Notes: generated by a model not told the origin, from the sequence alone. 64,000 nt of DNA from Mucilaginibacter pankratovii (GCF_014773265.1 NZ_JACWMY010000012.1:166240-230239), one strand, 5' to 3'; positions 42,798 to 52,086 are shown, numbered from the stretch's first letter. Numbers and translations are program-made.

Positions 42798-43187
42798 ATG
42801 GACCAATATCGCATTCCCCTCAAGTACCGTAAAATGGAGAACCTCCATATCGTTTTCTGGTTATTTAAAGATATTGGCTGGTGTTTGTTTTGGAAACCAT
42901 TGGGTTTGATCATGATCATCCCTACGCTGGCTATCTCAATTATAATCGTGTACCGAACGCGCGATCTGATGTCGGAATTATGCCATAACCTGGCCATCAC
43001 TTTTTGGATCAGCGCCAACTCTTATTGGATGATCAGCGAGTTTATGCACATTGATGCGCTTAAGTTTTATGGCGATATTACCTACAAGCATCTGGCATTG
43101 ATCCCGTTCTTGCTTGGCGTGTTTTGCCTGGCATTCTACTACGCCATCTGGCAGCCCCGTCACCCGAACGAGATAGAGACCATGTAA
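42798..43187 (+). CDS. Small membrane protein of unknown function
   Basis: 129 residues. Four hydrophobic helices, near residues 15-34 (FWLFKDIGWCLFWKPLGL), 36-55, 68-90 and 97-118, and a cytoplasmic-looking tail RHPNEIETM. The ATG at 42798 is preferred to an upstream one because it begins after a poorly conserved leader. I do not recognise a named family. It lies 45 bases after the epimerase-like gene and converges with the truncated haemoglobin gene. Confidence 0.7.
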   Translation: MDQYRIPLKYRKMENLHIVFWLFKDIGWCLFWKPLGLIMIIPTLAISIIIVYRTRDLMSELCHNLAITFWISANSYWMISEFMHIDALKFYGDITYKHLALIPFLLGVFCLAFYYAIWQPRHPNEIETM

Positions 43188-43210
43188 AGGCCTCAGCACT
43201 GTGCCTGTTA

Positions 43211-43603
43211 TTACTGGATATTAAGCGGGTTCTTTTTAAAGTACGCTATTTTAAACTCGAACATTTCGGCCATTTTACCGGCGCGCCATTTGGCTTCGTC
43301 GGCTTTTTCTCCCCCAAATAATTCATCAACTGTTTTTGTGAACAGCGCCATCCAGGCCGCAAAGTGTTCATGACCTACCGGTAACTTGGCATGTGGCGGA
43401 AATGGGGTGCCAAAGTAAGTATGCTTATCCAGTAGCACCGTTTGCCAAAAGCGATACATTTTTTCGAGATGCGCTCCCCAGTTGTCCTTGATCACCTCGT
43501 TAAAAACGGGGCCAAGCAAGGCATCTGTCTGTATCCGTTCGTAAAAAGTGTCTACTAAAAGCTTTACGTCATCTATCGTTAATATCCGGGGCTTGTCTTC
43601 CAT
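43211..43603 (-). CDS. Group III truncated haemoglobin
   Basis: 130 residues. Two-over-two globin fold with LVDTFYERIQTDALLGPVF, NWGAHLEKMYRFWQTVLL, HAKLPVGHEHFAAWMALF (probable proximal histidine region) and WRAGKMAEMFEFKIAYF. Group III members bind O2, CO or NO, or act in redox detoxification; the exact role is unknown. The ATG is one base after the stop of the rhamnosidase gene, so it is probably the last cistron of that operon, although no functional tie to sugar use is evident. Confidence 0.9.
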   Translation of the reverse strand: MEDKPRILTIDDVKLLVDTFYERIQTDALLGPVFNEVIKDNWGAHLEKMYRFWQTVLLDKHTYFGTPFPPHAKLPVGHEHFAAWMALFTKTVDELFGGEKADEAKWRAGKMAEMFEFKIAYFKKNPLNIQ

Positions 43604-43604
43604 G

Positions 43605-46262
43605 CTACAATTTAAAACTGTAAGTGCCGGCAGTTATTGCCAAACCTTTAAGATTATTTACCGGCTTGCCATCCAAATAGATCTTTTTACCCTGCGGGAA
43701 AGTAATGGTGGCGGTGGTATTTGCCGGGATGGTTACATGGTATTCCACGGCTTCGCCATTGCGTTTCCACGAGGAAATGATTTTGCCATAAGGCCCGGAA
43801 TGCGACGCCTCGAACTGGTTTAGCCCGGCTACGAAGTTTGGTTTCAGTATCACATGCTTAAAGCCGGGGTTTTGCTCGTCAGGCTCGATGCCACCTATGC
43901 CACGGTACAGCCAGGCACCAATACCGCCGAACATAATGTGGTTGAGCGAGATATCGTGCTTGGCATCAATCGCCCAGTTTTCGTACAGGGTAGTAGCGCC
44001 ATTCACCATCCACCAGCCCCATGATGGGTAGGTCTCCTGCGACGCTATTTTGTAAGCCACATCGGCATAGCCATTATCGCTCAGGGCGTTCATAATGGCT
44101 TTTCCGCCTAAGATCCCCACATCCAAATGGAAATTATCCGCCTCTACACGTTTAGCCAGGTTGGCCGCAACGCGGGCTTTGTAGGCATCGGGCACCAGCC
44201 CCATAAAAAGCGGTACGCTTAGTTCGGTTTGTAGCCCTTTGTTGTAGCTGCCGGTTTGCTCGTTCAGGTATTTATCGTTAAAGGCTTTTTTTATTTTGGA
44301 CTGGAGGACGGTGTATTTGTTGTAATCATCCGTTTTACCCAACAGCTTCGCAATTTTGGCCAGTATGGCTACATCGGCAAAGTAGTAGCAGGTAGAGGTG
44401 AGCTCCACCGGCGACACCGATTTTACGGGCACCCAATCGCCCAGGCCCCAGCTGCAAAGGCCGGTAGGATAAAGGTCATCTATGTGGTTTACGTAGCGAC
44501 GGATGTTATCGTAATTATCGGCCAGGATCTTCTTATCGCCATAAAACATATACACGTTCCAGGGAATCATCGCTACGGTGCTGGTCCAGTCGGGGCCGTT
44601 ACCCCATTCGTAACCCCAGCCGGCTGTTGGGATGATAGACGGCAATACGCCGTTGGGCTGCTGCTCGTCGCGATGGTCGGCCATCCATTTTTCGTAAACG
44701 GTAATGCCGTCGAAGTTATATAAGCCGGTTTCCGATGCAATGATGGCGTCGCCAGTCCAGCCGTTCTTTTCGCGCTGCGGGCAATCCGTAGGGTAGCCAA
44801 ACAGGTTGCTGAGGTACGAGTTGTTGGTGGCGTACCAAATTTTATTGATGGTAGGGTTGGAAGTATTTACATTGCCCACCGGCGCTACATCGCTATGCAT
44901 AAAATACCCTGTGAGGCTGGTTGCGGTCAATTCAACAGGTTCGCTGCTGTTAACCTCTACATATTGAAAGCCTTTGTAATTGAACTTCGGCATAAAGGTT
45001 TCCTGTCCCTTGCCGCTAAGCGTAAAAATATCTACTTGGAAAGGGTCCTTATCATCGGTAGGGCGGTAATGCAGGTCGATATTGGAAAGATCTACGTGGC
45101 CGTCCTTTTGCAGCCTTTCGCCGTGTTTAAGGCGGATAACGGTACCTGCTTTGCCGCTCACCGTTATCTTGCTTACGCCGGAGATGTTTCGCCCTAAATC
45201 GAACACGTAATTATCGTCATCAAACTTGTTAAGAGTCTTGGTTGGCACTTCTTCTACCGCGCGGATGGGTACTACTTGCTGCGATACGATATTTTGCGAA
45301 GGCGTGGGACGGGCAAAGGCCGGTTTCCATTTGGCATCGTCAAAATTAATGGTGTTCCAGCCGGGTTGGTCAAGCCGGGCATCGTAATGCTCGGCAGTAT
45401 AAATGCTGTTTAAGGTTATCGGACTTAAATTGGTTTTCCATTGTTCGCTGGAAGTGATGGTTTCGAAGGTGCCGTCCTCGTAGGTTATCCTTAGGTCGAG
45501 GCAGAAGGTTGGGCGGGCGCGCCATGATGCCAAATGGAAATCCCAAACGGCGGTGCTTTGATGGTTATACCAGCCGTTGCCCAGCAAAACACCGATGGCG
45601 TTTTTGCCCGCTGCCACCTGTTTTGTTACATCGTAGGTAACGTATAGCGTACGTCTGTCGAACCGGGTGTACATGGGATCTAACCGGTGGTTGCCTATCT
45701 TTTCGCCGTTGATATAAAGCTCATACAAACCTGCTACGGCAATATAAGCCCTTGCCGATCTTACCTTTTTACCCGTGCTAAACGTAGTACGAAAATAGGG
45801 TGCAGGTTTTACATTAACGCCATTCTGGTCGCTTATCCAGGTGCCTTTCCAGTTGTTCATGCCCATCATGCCCGTCTCGAAGCTGCTAATGGCTGATGGT
45901 GCCGACTTTACACCATCTTTATCCCAAACAACCACCTGCCAAAAATATTTGGTAAAAGGCTGTAAAGCCTTGCCTTGGTAAGTGGCTAATATGTTTGATG
46001 AAATTATTTTAGCGGTTGCCCAGATGTTGCCTTTGCCGCTGCTTACCACTGCGGAGTCGGTCCCCACAAAAATTTGGTAAGCGGTTTGTTTTGCTCCCTG
46101 TCTGCTATCCGCCAGCATCCAGCCCAGGCGGGGGTGCGGGGCATCTACCCCGAGTGGGTTTGTAAGGTATTCGCAACGTAAATTAATGGGTTTAACATTG
46201 GCTGCGTTTGCGTTAACGGTAATAAACAGGAGTAAGCTTAACAGGCGGAAGTATGGTTTCAT
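43605..46262 (-). CDS. GH78 alpha-L-rhamnosidase
   Basis: 885 residues with a signal peptide (LLSLLLFITVNANA). Domain order: Fn3-like N-terminus (LRCEYLTNPLGVDAPHPRLGWML), a rhamnosidase N-terminal beta-sandwich (ARAYIAVAGLYELYINGEKIG), a second sandwich, the (alpha/alpha)6 catalytic barrel with CPQREKNGWTGDA and WGYEWGNGPDW, and a C-terminal beta domain (HVTIPANTTATITFPQGK). It removes terminal alpha-L-rhamnose from glycans or plant glycosides, with inversion. Periplasmic or surface. It lies downstream of DUF1080 and GMC genes, suggesting rhamnosylated glycosides as food. Confidence 0.94.
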   Translation of the reverse strand: MKPYFRLLSLLLFITVNANAANVKPINLRCEYLTNPLGVDAPHPRLGWMLADSRQGAKQTAYQIFVGTDSAVVSSGKGNIWATAKIISSNILATYQGKALQPFTKYFWQVVVWDKDGVKSAPSAISSFETGMMGMNNWKGTWISDQNGVNVKPAPYFRTTFSTGKKVRSARAYIAVAGLYELYINGEKIGNHRLDPMYTRFDRRTLYVTYDVTKQVAAGKNAIGVLLGNGWYNHQSTAVWDFHLASWRARPTFCLDLRITYEDGTFETITSSEQWKTNLSPITLNSIYTAEHYDARLDQPGWNTINFDDAKWKPAFARPTPSQNIVSQQVVPIRAVEEVPTKTLNKFDDDNYVFDLGRNISGVSKITVSGKAGTVIRLKHGERLQKDGHVDLSNIDLHYRPTDDKDPFQVDIFTLSGKGQETFMPKFNYKGFQYVEVNSSEPVELTATSLTGYFMHSDVAPVGNVNTSNPTINKIWYATNNSYLSNLFGYPTDCPQREKNGWTGDAIIASETGLYNFDGITVYEKWMADHRDEQQPNGVLPSIIPTAGWGYEWGNGPDWTSTVAMIPWNVYMFYGDKKILADNYDNIRRYVNHIDDLYPTGLCSWGLGDWVPVKSVSPVELTSTCYYFADVAILAKIAKLLGKTDDYNKYTVLQSKIKKAFNDKYLNEQTGSYNKGLQTELSVPLFMGLVPDAYKARVAANLAKRVEADNFHLDVGILGGKAIMNALSDNGYADVAYKIASQETYPSWGWWMVNGATTLYENWAIDAKHDISLNHIMFGGIGAWLYRGIGGIEPDEQNPGFKHVILKPNFVAGLNQFEASHSGPYGKIISSWKRNGEAVEYHVTIPANTTATITFPQGKKIYLDGKPVNNLKGLAITAGTYSFKL

Positions 46263-46336
46263 GGTTCGGCTAATATCGAAATTAGCGGGGGGCTTGACAA
46301 GGGCTTTTTGAATTGAAAAACGTAATAAACCACGTT

Positions 46337-46453
46337 GTCATTTCGAACGAGCGATAGCGAGGAGAAATTTTATCAGCTTTGCAAATCGGATATGAATAGC
46401 GGTCATAGCATGCCGTAGAAGATTTCTCGTCGCTGCGCTTTCCTCGAAATGAC
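46337..46453. repeat. Dispersed inverted repeat (GTCATTTCGA family)
   Basis: Perfect 10-bp ends GTCATTTCGA (46337-46346) and TCGAAATGAC (46444-46453), with further pairing inside (GCGAGGAGAAAT against ATTTCTCGTCGC). The GTCATTTCGAACGAGCGATAGCGAGGAGAAAT pattern is one I know as frequent in Bacteroidota intergenic regions. It fills most of the gap between the rhamnosidase and DUF1080 genes. Confidence 0.75.
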
Positions 46454-46469
46454 AGCGTGAGGTACTACT

Positions 46470-47207
46470 CTACAACTTCTTAACCTTAATATCCTTGAAC
46501 CAAACATCCGCCCCATGGTCCTGCAAAACGATGTGGCCTTTTTTAAAGGTGCCGAAATCGGGCCATTCTTTAAACTTGCTTGCAGCTACCAACTTTTTCC
46601 AGTTATCGTTCCAAAGTTTGGTGGTAATAACCTGCTCATCATTCACAAAAATGTTTAGCACGCCGTTGTTGGCCAGCACTATGGTTTTGTTCCACTCGCC
46701 TGCTGGTTTTACCACTTCTTTGCTTATCGAGATCAGATCGTACAGGTCGCCTGCGCGGTGTTTTGGTATTTGCCCGTCCTCGTTTTCCTTATTATCAGCC
46801 ACTTGGGTCTCTATGCCCGTGTACCAGCTGTACTTGTACTTCTCCGGGTTATCGTTCACATAAAATATAATGCCGCTATTACCTGCTTTGGAGATCTTCC
46901 ACTCCACACTCAGCTCGAAGTTTTCATATTCGGCATCGCTCACCAGGTCGCCTCCGTTTTTGGTTTGCCAGTCGTTTTTTGCAGATGCATCTAAATGCAG
47001 CACACCGTTCTCCGCTTTCCAGGCTTTGCCTGCTTCGTTTTTGCCGTAAGTATGCCAGCCTTTGGTGGTTTTGCCATCAAATATGGGCTTCCAGGCGGTG
47101 TCTTTTGTGGCGCCGCTATCTATGGTGGCTGTAGTGTTGTTGCTTTGAGAGGAATGACAGCCACTTATGATGACGGCGGCCAGCATTAAAAGTAGAAGGT
47201 TTTTCAT
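46470..47207 (-). CDS. DUF1080 lipoprotein, putative 3-keto-disaccharide hydrolase (second copy)
   Basis: 245 residues. Lipoprotein signal with lipobox ISGC near residue 17. DUF1080 beta-sandwich: PIFDGKTTKGWHTYGKN, NFELSVEWKISKAGNSGIIFYV, the YKYSWYTGIETQVAD stretch, HRAGDLYDLI, and a closing GHIVLQDHGADVWFKDIKVKKL. Same family as the protein at 26758 but diverged and with a lipid anchor instead of a plain signal peptide. It is 29 bases downstream of a GMC oxidoreductase gene, the same pairing of oxidation and keto-glycoside cleavage as in the main locus. Confidence 0.9.
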   Translation of the reverse strand: MKNLLLLMLAAVIISGCHSSQSNNTTATIDSGATKDTAWKPIFDGKTTKGWHTYGKNEAGKAWKAENGVLHLDASAKNDWQTKNGGDLVSDAEYENFELSVEWKISKAGNSGIIFYVNDNPEKYKYSWYTGIETQVADNKENEDGQIPKHRAGDLYDLISISKEVVKPAGEWNKTIVLANNGVLNIFVNDEQVITTKLWNDNWKKLVAASKFKEWPDFGTFKKGHIVLQDHGADVWFKDIKVKKL

Positions 47208-47236
47208 GGTAGTTGGACTTGAGGGCTTAAAAAACG

Positions 47237-48952
47237 TTACAAATTTCCTTTCTTCATTTCGCTTACTGCATAGGTTGCCGCCCGCGCGGTAAGCGCCATG
47301 TATAATATAGATGGACTTTGGTTACCCGTGCTGGCCATGCAGGCCCCATCGGTTACAAATACGTTTTTACATTGATGTAATTGGTTCCATTGGTTCAGCA
47401 GCGAGGTTTTTGGGTCCTTACCCATCCGCACGCCGCCCATCTCATGTATATCTAACCCCGGAGCTTGCTTATTGTTGTAAGTTTGTATGTTTTTACAACC
47501 CGCTTTTTCCAGCATCTCGCTGGTTTGGGTATGGAAGTCTTTTACCATCCGCTCATCGTTATCATCATACGATACGGAAGTGACAAGTAAAGGGATGCCC
47601 CACTGGTCTTTTTTATCCTCGCTCAGGCGTACGTGGTTGCTTTCCTTGGGCACAGTTTCGCCCTGCAGGTAAGCAAACACATGCCAGCTGCCGGGTTCGC
47701 AAAGGTCGTCTTTGTATCGTGCGCCAACCTGGCCCTGTTCGGTTTCGGGGGTATGCTGGTCGCGATAGGCATTCATAAAGGTGGTGTAACCGCCATGGAA
47801 ATCGGTCTCCTGCTTGTGCAGGTTGCGGAAGTTTACCAAAATGAGGTCGGTTGGATTGCGACCGAAATAGTATTTATCCAGGAAACCGTCGATATCGGCA
47901 CTAACCGAAGCCCGGTAATTATGGAAAGCAATGTATTTACCCAGCAAGCCGCTATCGTTACCCAGGCCATTAGGGAAACGGTTTGATTTGGAATTGAGCA
48001 AGACTAAATTGCTGTTAAGTGCCGAGGCATTGAGGAAGATGATCCGGGCCTTGTATTCGATAACCTCTTTGGTATTGGCATCTATTACCCGCACGCCCGA
48101 GGCTTTGCCCAGTTTTTCATCGTAAATAATAGAATGCACCACCGAATGCGGACGGATGGTCAAATTGCCCGTCTTTTTGGCCCATGGCAGGGTAGAGCTC
48201 ACCGAACTGAAGTAGCCGCCGAATGGACAGCCGCGCATACACATGTTGCGTGCCTGGCATTTGCCGCGGCCCTGGTCCAGGTGTACCTGCTGCGGGTCGG
48301 TGAGGTGTGCCCATCGGGCATGCACCAGGTGCCTATCGGTATAGTTTTCGTTTAGTTTTTGTTTGATGTGGGTGAGGGGCGCGTTCATGTCGAAGGGTTT
48401 CATAAACTCGCCGTCGGGCATGGCCTCCAGTCCGTCCTTATTCCCGCAGATGCCGATGAATTTCTCCACATGTGAATACCATGGCGCAACATCTTGATAA
48501 CCGATGGGCCAGCCGATGCCGTAGCCAAAACGCTCGGGGGCGGTAAATTCAAACTCGCTCCAGCGTTGGGTAGCGCGCCCCCACGTTAACGATTTGCCGC
48601 CAACCTGGTATCCGCGAATCCAGTCGAAAGGTTTTTCCTGTATGTAGGGGTGATCGGCGTCTTTCACGAAGAAATGGTCGCAATCATCGCCATAGCCTGC
48701 TGCTTTGGTGATCAGTGGGTTTTCTTCCTGTTGCTGGCGGTTAATGCGGCCCCGGTAACGGAACTCCCACGGAGGAGTAGTTGCCGTAGGGTAGTCTTTG
48801 TTGTGCTCCACATTTCGGCCGCGTTCCAGCACCAGGGTTTTTAAACCCTGTTCGCAAAGTTCCTTGGCTGCCCATCCTCCGCTGATCCCCGACCCGATCA
48901 CTATTGCATCGTACGTTAACGACGCAACATCATCCTTCAAATTTAACGACAT
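47237..48952 (-). CDS. GMC-family FAD oxidoreductase, glucoside 3-dehydrogenase-like (third copy)
   Basis: 571 residues. AIVIGSGISGGWAAKEL, GYQVGGKSLTWGRATQRW, a cysteine pattern CQARNMCMRGCPFGGYFS (C-x5-C-x3-C, fitting a 3Fe-4S site), and catalytic IHEMGGVRMG. By eye it is closer to the enzyme at 13721 than to the one at 15630 (shared stretches around FDWIRGYQVGGKSL and LNASALNSNLVLLNS-like). No signal peptide and, unlike the other two, no small-subunit gene in the same cluster: it would need a subunit from the main locus or from outside the window for export. It lies between DUF1080 and PfkB genes. Confidence 0.88.
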   Translation of the reverse strand: MSLNLKDDVASLTYDAIVIGSGISGGWAAKELCEQGLKTLVLERGRNVEHNKDYPTATTPPWEFRYRGRINRQQQEENPLITKAAGYGDDCDHFFVKDADHPYIQEKPFDWIRGYQVGGKSLTWGRATQRWSEFEFTAPERFGYGIGWPIGYQDVAPWYSHVEKFIGICGNKDGLEAMPDGEFMKPFDMNAPLTHIKQKLNENYTDRHLVHARWAHLTDPQQVHLDQGRGKCQARNMCMRGCPFGGYFSSVSSTLPWAKKTGNLTIRPHSVVHSIIYDEKLGKASGVRVIDANTKEVIEYKARIIFLNASALNSNLVLLNSKSNRFPNGLGNDSGLLGKYIAFHNYRASVSADIDGFLDKYYFGRNPTDLILVNFRNLHKQETDFHGGYTTFMNAYRDQHTPETEQGQVGARYKDDLCEPGSWHVFAYLQGETVPKESNHVRLSEDKKDQWGIPLLVTSVSYDDNDERMVKDFHTQTSEMLEKAGCKNIQTYNNKQAPGLDIHEMGGVRMGKDPKTSLLNQWNQLHQCKNVFVTDGACMASTGNQSPSILYMALTARAATYAVSEMKKGNL

Positions 48953-48974
48953 GTAAAATCCTTTATAATTGGTA

Positions 48975-50084
48975 TTATAAAGATGAGGATATTAATTGGG
49001 AAATGTAATCGTCCAGCACTTTTAGGGTAGGGCTTTCGCCCGATTTTATGTAACAATTTGATGAGGAATTGGCCAGGATAAGCGATGCGCCGGTATCCAG
49101 CCCCAACAATTGCGCGGTACAAAAGCCAGCATTGAAGTTATCACCTGCACCGGTGGATATGGTAGGATTGGCTATAAAAACGGGTTGGTTGGCATAGGTA
49201 CCTTCGGCATCCCAGGCCAGCGACATTTTTGATGTGTGAATAATGAGCGTGGCTGCACCAAGCATTGGAAACAGGGCATTGCCAACCTCATGTAGCTCTT
49301 CCGACAGGTTGGAGCCGACGAATATTTTATGAAGGATCCCTGCCTCGTTTCGGTTTAAGCTGAGCGTTACCTTACCATAGTTCCCGAATTGTTTTACCAG
49401 GTTGATAGCGATTTTTATGGTTTCCGTGCTGCGTTTAGAGCAGTCGGACAAGTCAACAAAGAATTGCCGGGTTGCGCCCGTGCCGGTAAATACTTCGTCT
49501 ATCAAGCCCTGCCAGATATTGTTGGAATGGTCCAACTCGCTCCAGTTAACCAGGCAAACCAGGTCAGCATCGCTGAAGATATCCTTTAATTTTTGTAGCC
49601 CAATAGCGGATTTGATAACGGCCCAGTTGGCGTGGTTCAAATCCGTCATTTGGGCGAGCATGATCTTACCATCGGTAAACTCCATCGCGGTAGTAAAACC
49701 CGGATTGGTAAAGCTATGCAGGGTACAGGAGGGGTGCATGCCGGCAAAGGCAGGGTGTAGAGACGGCAATCCGAATGCGCCAACACAATCTACACCCGTA
49801 CCCAACTGCGCCATGGCATTAGCCATAATGGGCATATTGCCGCCAAGCTTTAGCAGCTGTTCCTCGCTCTCCAAACTAAAACCTGAGCCGCTTTTTGCCG
49901 AGATATAATCTCCAAATTGTTTAATGGTTTCGAAATGCTCCGTAGTGCCGCTTTCAGTTTTGGTATTCACCACTTTTACAATAGAATCCACAAAGCCATC
50001 AAAACCCGCCGCTATTTTTTTGGATGCGAGTATAGCCGGAGCATTCTGTAGGTGTTCCTGAATTAAGAGCAGTTTGTCCCTCAT
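48975..50084 (-). CDS. PfkB-family carbohydrate kinase
   Basis: 369 residues. Ribokinase fold with the N-terminal signature GGNMPIMANAMAQLG and the C-terminal signature NPTISTGAGDNFNAGF, whose GAGD aspartate is the catalytic base. It phosphorylates a sugar or sugar acid with ATP; the substrate cannot be told from the sequence. Cytoplasmic. The ATG follows the stop of the NagB-like gene by 2 bases, so the two are translationally coupled, and the GMC gene follows after 22 bases. The association with NagB-like and GMC genes is unusual. Confidence 0.88.
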   Translation of the reverse strand: MRDKLLLIQEHLQNAPAILASKKIAAGFDGFVDSIVKVVNTKTESGTTEHFETIKQFGDYISAKSGSGFSLESEEQLLKLGGNMPIMANAMAQLGTGVDCVGAFGLPSLHPAFAGMHPSCTLHSFTNPGFTTAMEFTDGKIMLAQMTDLNHANWAVIKSAIGLQKLKDIFSDADLVCLVNWSELDHSNNIWQGLIDEVFTGTGATRQFFVDLSDCSKRSTETIKIAINLVKQFGNYGKVTLSLNRNEAGILHKIFVGSNLSEELHEVGNALFPMLGAATLIIHTSKMSLAWDAEGTYANQPVFIANPTISTGAGDNFNAGFCTAQLLGLDTGASLILANSSSNCYIKSGESPTLKVLDDYISQLISSSL

Positions 50085-50086
50085 TG

Positions 50087-50821
50087 TTACGATACGTGTT
50101 CCAATTTAGAAGCAGCGCCTTTATCAAGTAAGATACGAGCTTGGGCTATATTTTGCAGGATGGACGCCGGCACGTCCGGACTGATATGGCCTTGCAAACT
50201 ATCGGCAATGATAGTCGCCTTTTTCTCTCCCGAGGCAATGAGCACCGCCATTTTTGCCTCTGATAAATGCTTTAAGCCGAGGGTGATGCCTTGTGTTAAA
50301 GCGGTTGTTTGTTTAAAATATTTCTGACCAACTTCTACTGTAATAGGCGCAAGTTCCGACAGATGTGCGTACAGATCGAAAGGGGTTCCCGGCTCGTTTA
50401 AACCTAAATGCCCATTCATGCCGATGCCTACGATCATCATATCCAAACCGCCATGTTCGGCAATAAATGTGTTGATGCGTTCGCATTCACCCTCTAAGTC
50501 CTCCGCTTTGGCGTCGAACATCACCACGCGCTCCGGGTCGAGGTCCAGGTGGTTGAAGAAATTAGTGTGCAGGTAATGTTTGCAGCTGCCGTAGTCGCGC
50601 TCGTCCATACCTACCCATTCGTCCAGCCCGATGATGGTGCATTGGCTGAAATCGGCTTTGTCTTCTTTGGCGTATTCCACCAAATACTTCAGCATGCCCG
50701 AAGGTGATTCTCCCGAAGGGAAAACAATAAGCGATGTTGGTTTTTCGGCCAGTTGCACAGCAACCAAATCTGCTGCGGCTTTCGACATATCGTCGGTGGT
50801 TGGGTATATGGATATTTTCAT
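50087..50821 (-). CDS. Glucosamine-6-phosphate deaminase/6-phosphogluconolactonase-like protein
   Basis: 244 residues. NagB/RpiA/Pgl superfamily: VFPSGESPSGMLKYLVEY, IGLDEWVGMDERDYGSCKHYL, MMIVGIGMNGHLGLNEPGTPF (the NGHLGLNEP motif of NagB). It probably isomerises, deaminates or lactone-opens a phosphorylated sugar in the cytoplasm. The family is hard to separate by eye; NGHLGLNEPG favours the deaminase branch. It sits directly upstream of the PfkB kinase gene, which could supply or use its phosphorylated substrate. Confidence 0.85.
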   Translation of the reverse strand: MKISIYPTTDDMSKAAADLVAVQLAEKPTSLIVFPSGESPSGMLKYLVEYAKEDKADFSQCTIIGLDEWVGMDERDYGSCKHYLHTNFFNHLDLDPERVVMFDAKAEDLEGECERINTFIAEHGGLDMMIVGIGMNGHLGLNEPGTPFDLYAHLSELAPITVEVGQKYFKQTTALTQGITLGLKHLSEAKMAVLIASGEKKATIIADSLQGHISPDVPASILQNIAQARILLDKGAASKLEHVS

Positions 50822-50844
50822 GGTTGTTGGGTAGTCTTTTTTTA

Positions 50845-50968
50845 ATTCCCCTCTCGAGAGGGGGCGCGTGGGTTAAGAGCGGTGGCAGGGGTGTGTTCAC
50901 GACGTGGTATTTCGTTTTAGTAAGGCATCACGCTTAACACACCCCTGCACCCCTCTTAAGAGGGGAAT
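50845..50968. repeat. Nested palindromic repeat upstream of the NagB-like gene
   Basis: Perfect outer arms ATTCCCCTCT (50845-50854) and AGAGGGGAAT (50959-50968), and perfect inner arms GCAGGGGTGTGTT (50885-50897) and AACACACCCCTGC (50936-50948). It occupies the gap between the Idh gene and the NagB-like gene on the minus strand. It is distinct in sequence from family A but similar in design. Confidence 0.75.
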
Positions 50969-51000
50969 CGCACGAGGCCCCCGCTTTTTTATCGTTAATT

Positions 51001-52086
51001 CTATTTATGGTTCAACCACAAATCTACCGGCTTAGCCACCTTGGCACTAAAGGGCAAATTTATCTTCTTCCCCGCACCTGCTGATGCATAAGCCGCATAG
51101 ATCATCTCCATTACTGCGCGGCCATCGTCGCCGGTTACCAGCGGGGTTTTGTTTTCGCGAACGCATTCTATAAAATGCTTCAGCTCGTGCGGGTAGCCTT
51201 GGTTAAATACTTCCTCGAAAACGGTAAAACTCCAGCCTGCTGTGGTATCGGCTTTCTCCATTGCGTAACCGTAACCATCGCGACTATAAGTGATGGCTGC
51301 GTTCCCCATAAATAAGTCGGCATAAATTACGCCGCCGGTGCCGTAGATCTCGCATTTATCATCCATGCCGCCGTGCTTGGCCCAGCTGCTTTCGGCAATG
51401 CAGGTTACGCCGTTCTCAAATTCTACAATCACTACTGCGTTGTCCTCGCCTTTGGTACGGCCTTTGTGGAAAACGGTATCCATGGTGGCGTAAACGCTTT
51501 TTACCTTGGCGTGGTTGGTCATCCAGCGGAACCAGCCTAAGGCATGGCAGCCCATATCCATCAGCACGCCGCCGCCTGCCAGGTTGATATCGTAGAACCA
51601 GTCGGTATGCGGGCCGCTGTGTTTTTCTGATTGTTTAAGCATGTACACCTCGCCAACAGCGCCTTCCTTTACCAAATGCCTTGCCCGCTCATATTTTGGC
51701 GCGAAGCAAAGTTCTTCGGCATACATCAGCTTTACGTTGTTGGCTTTACAGGTAGCAATCATTTCGTCGGCCTCTTCCAGCGTAACGGCCAGTGGTTTTT
51801 CGATGATGATGTGCTTGCCGGCTTTGGCGGCTTTGATGCAGCATTCGGCGTGCAGGTAGTTGGGTACGCAGATATCCACTACTTCGCAATCGGTGTTGGC
51901 AAGCAGTTCGTCTACATCGCTAAACCATTGCGCAATGTGGAATTTTTCTGCAAAGGCTTTGGCTTTGTCCGCATTGCGGGCGTATACGGCCACTACTTCG
52001 GCTTCGGGGATAAAACGATGGTACGATTCGAGGTGGATATCCGAGATAAAACCGGCACCCAATATGGCAACTTTAGTCCTGTTCAT
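51001..52086 (-). CDS. Gfo/Idh/MocA-family oxidoreductase (third copy)
   Basis: 361 residues from the ATG at 52086; a TTG nine bases earlier is possible but less likely. Rossmann motif VAILGAGFISDIHLESY, VVDICVPNYLHAECCIKAAKAGKHIIIEKPLAVTLEEADE (EKP cofactor motif) and GGGVLMDMGCHALGWFRW in the C-terminal domain. No signal peptide, so cytoplasmic. NAD(P)-dependent conversion of a sugar or keto-sugar is expected. It starts 9 bases after the stop of the SGNH hydrolase gene and precedes the NagB-like gene, so it is probably in one operon with them despite the intervening repeat. Confidence 0.88.
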   Translation of the reverse strand: MNRTKVAILGAGFISDIHLESYHRFIPEAEVVAVYARNADKAKAFAEKFHIAQWFSDVDELLANTDCEVVDICVPNYLHAECCIKAAKAGKHIIIEKPLAVTLEEADEMIATCKANNVKLMYAEELCFAPKYERARHLVKEGAVGEVYMLKQSEKHSGPHTDWFYDINLAGGGVLMDMGCHALGWFRWMTNHAKVKSVYATMDTVFHKGRTKGEDNAVVIVEFENGVTCIAESSWAKHGGMDDKCEIYGTGGVIYADLFMGNAAITYSRDGYGYAMEKADTTAGWSFTVFEEVFNQGYPHELKHFIECVRENKTPLVTGDDGRAVMEMIYAAYASAGAGKKINLPFSAKVAKPVDLWLNHK

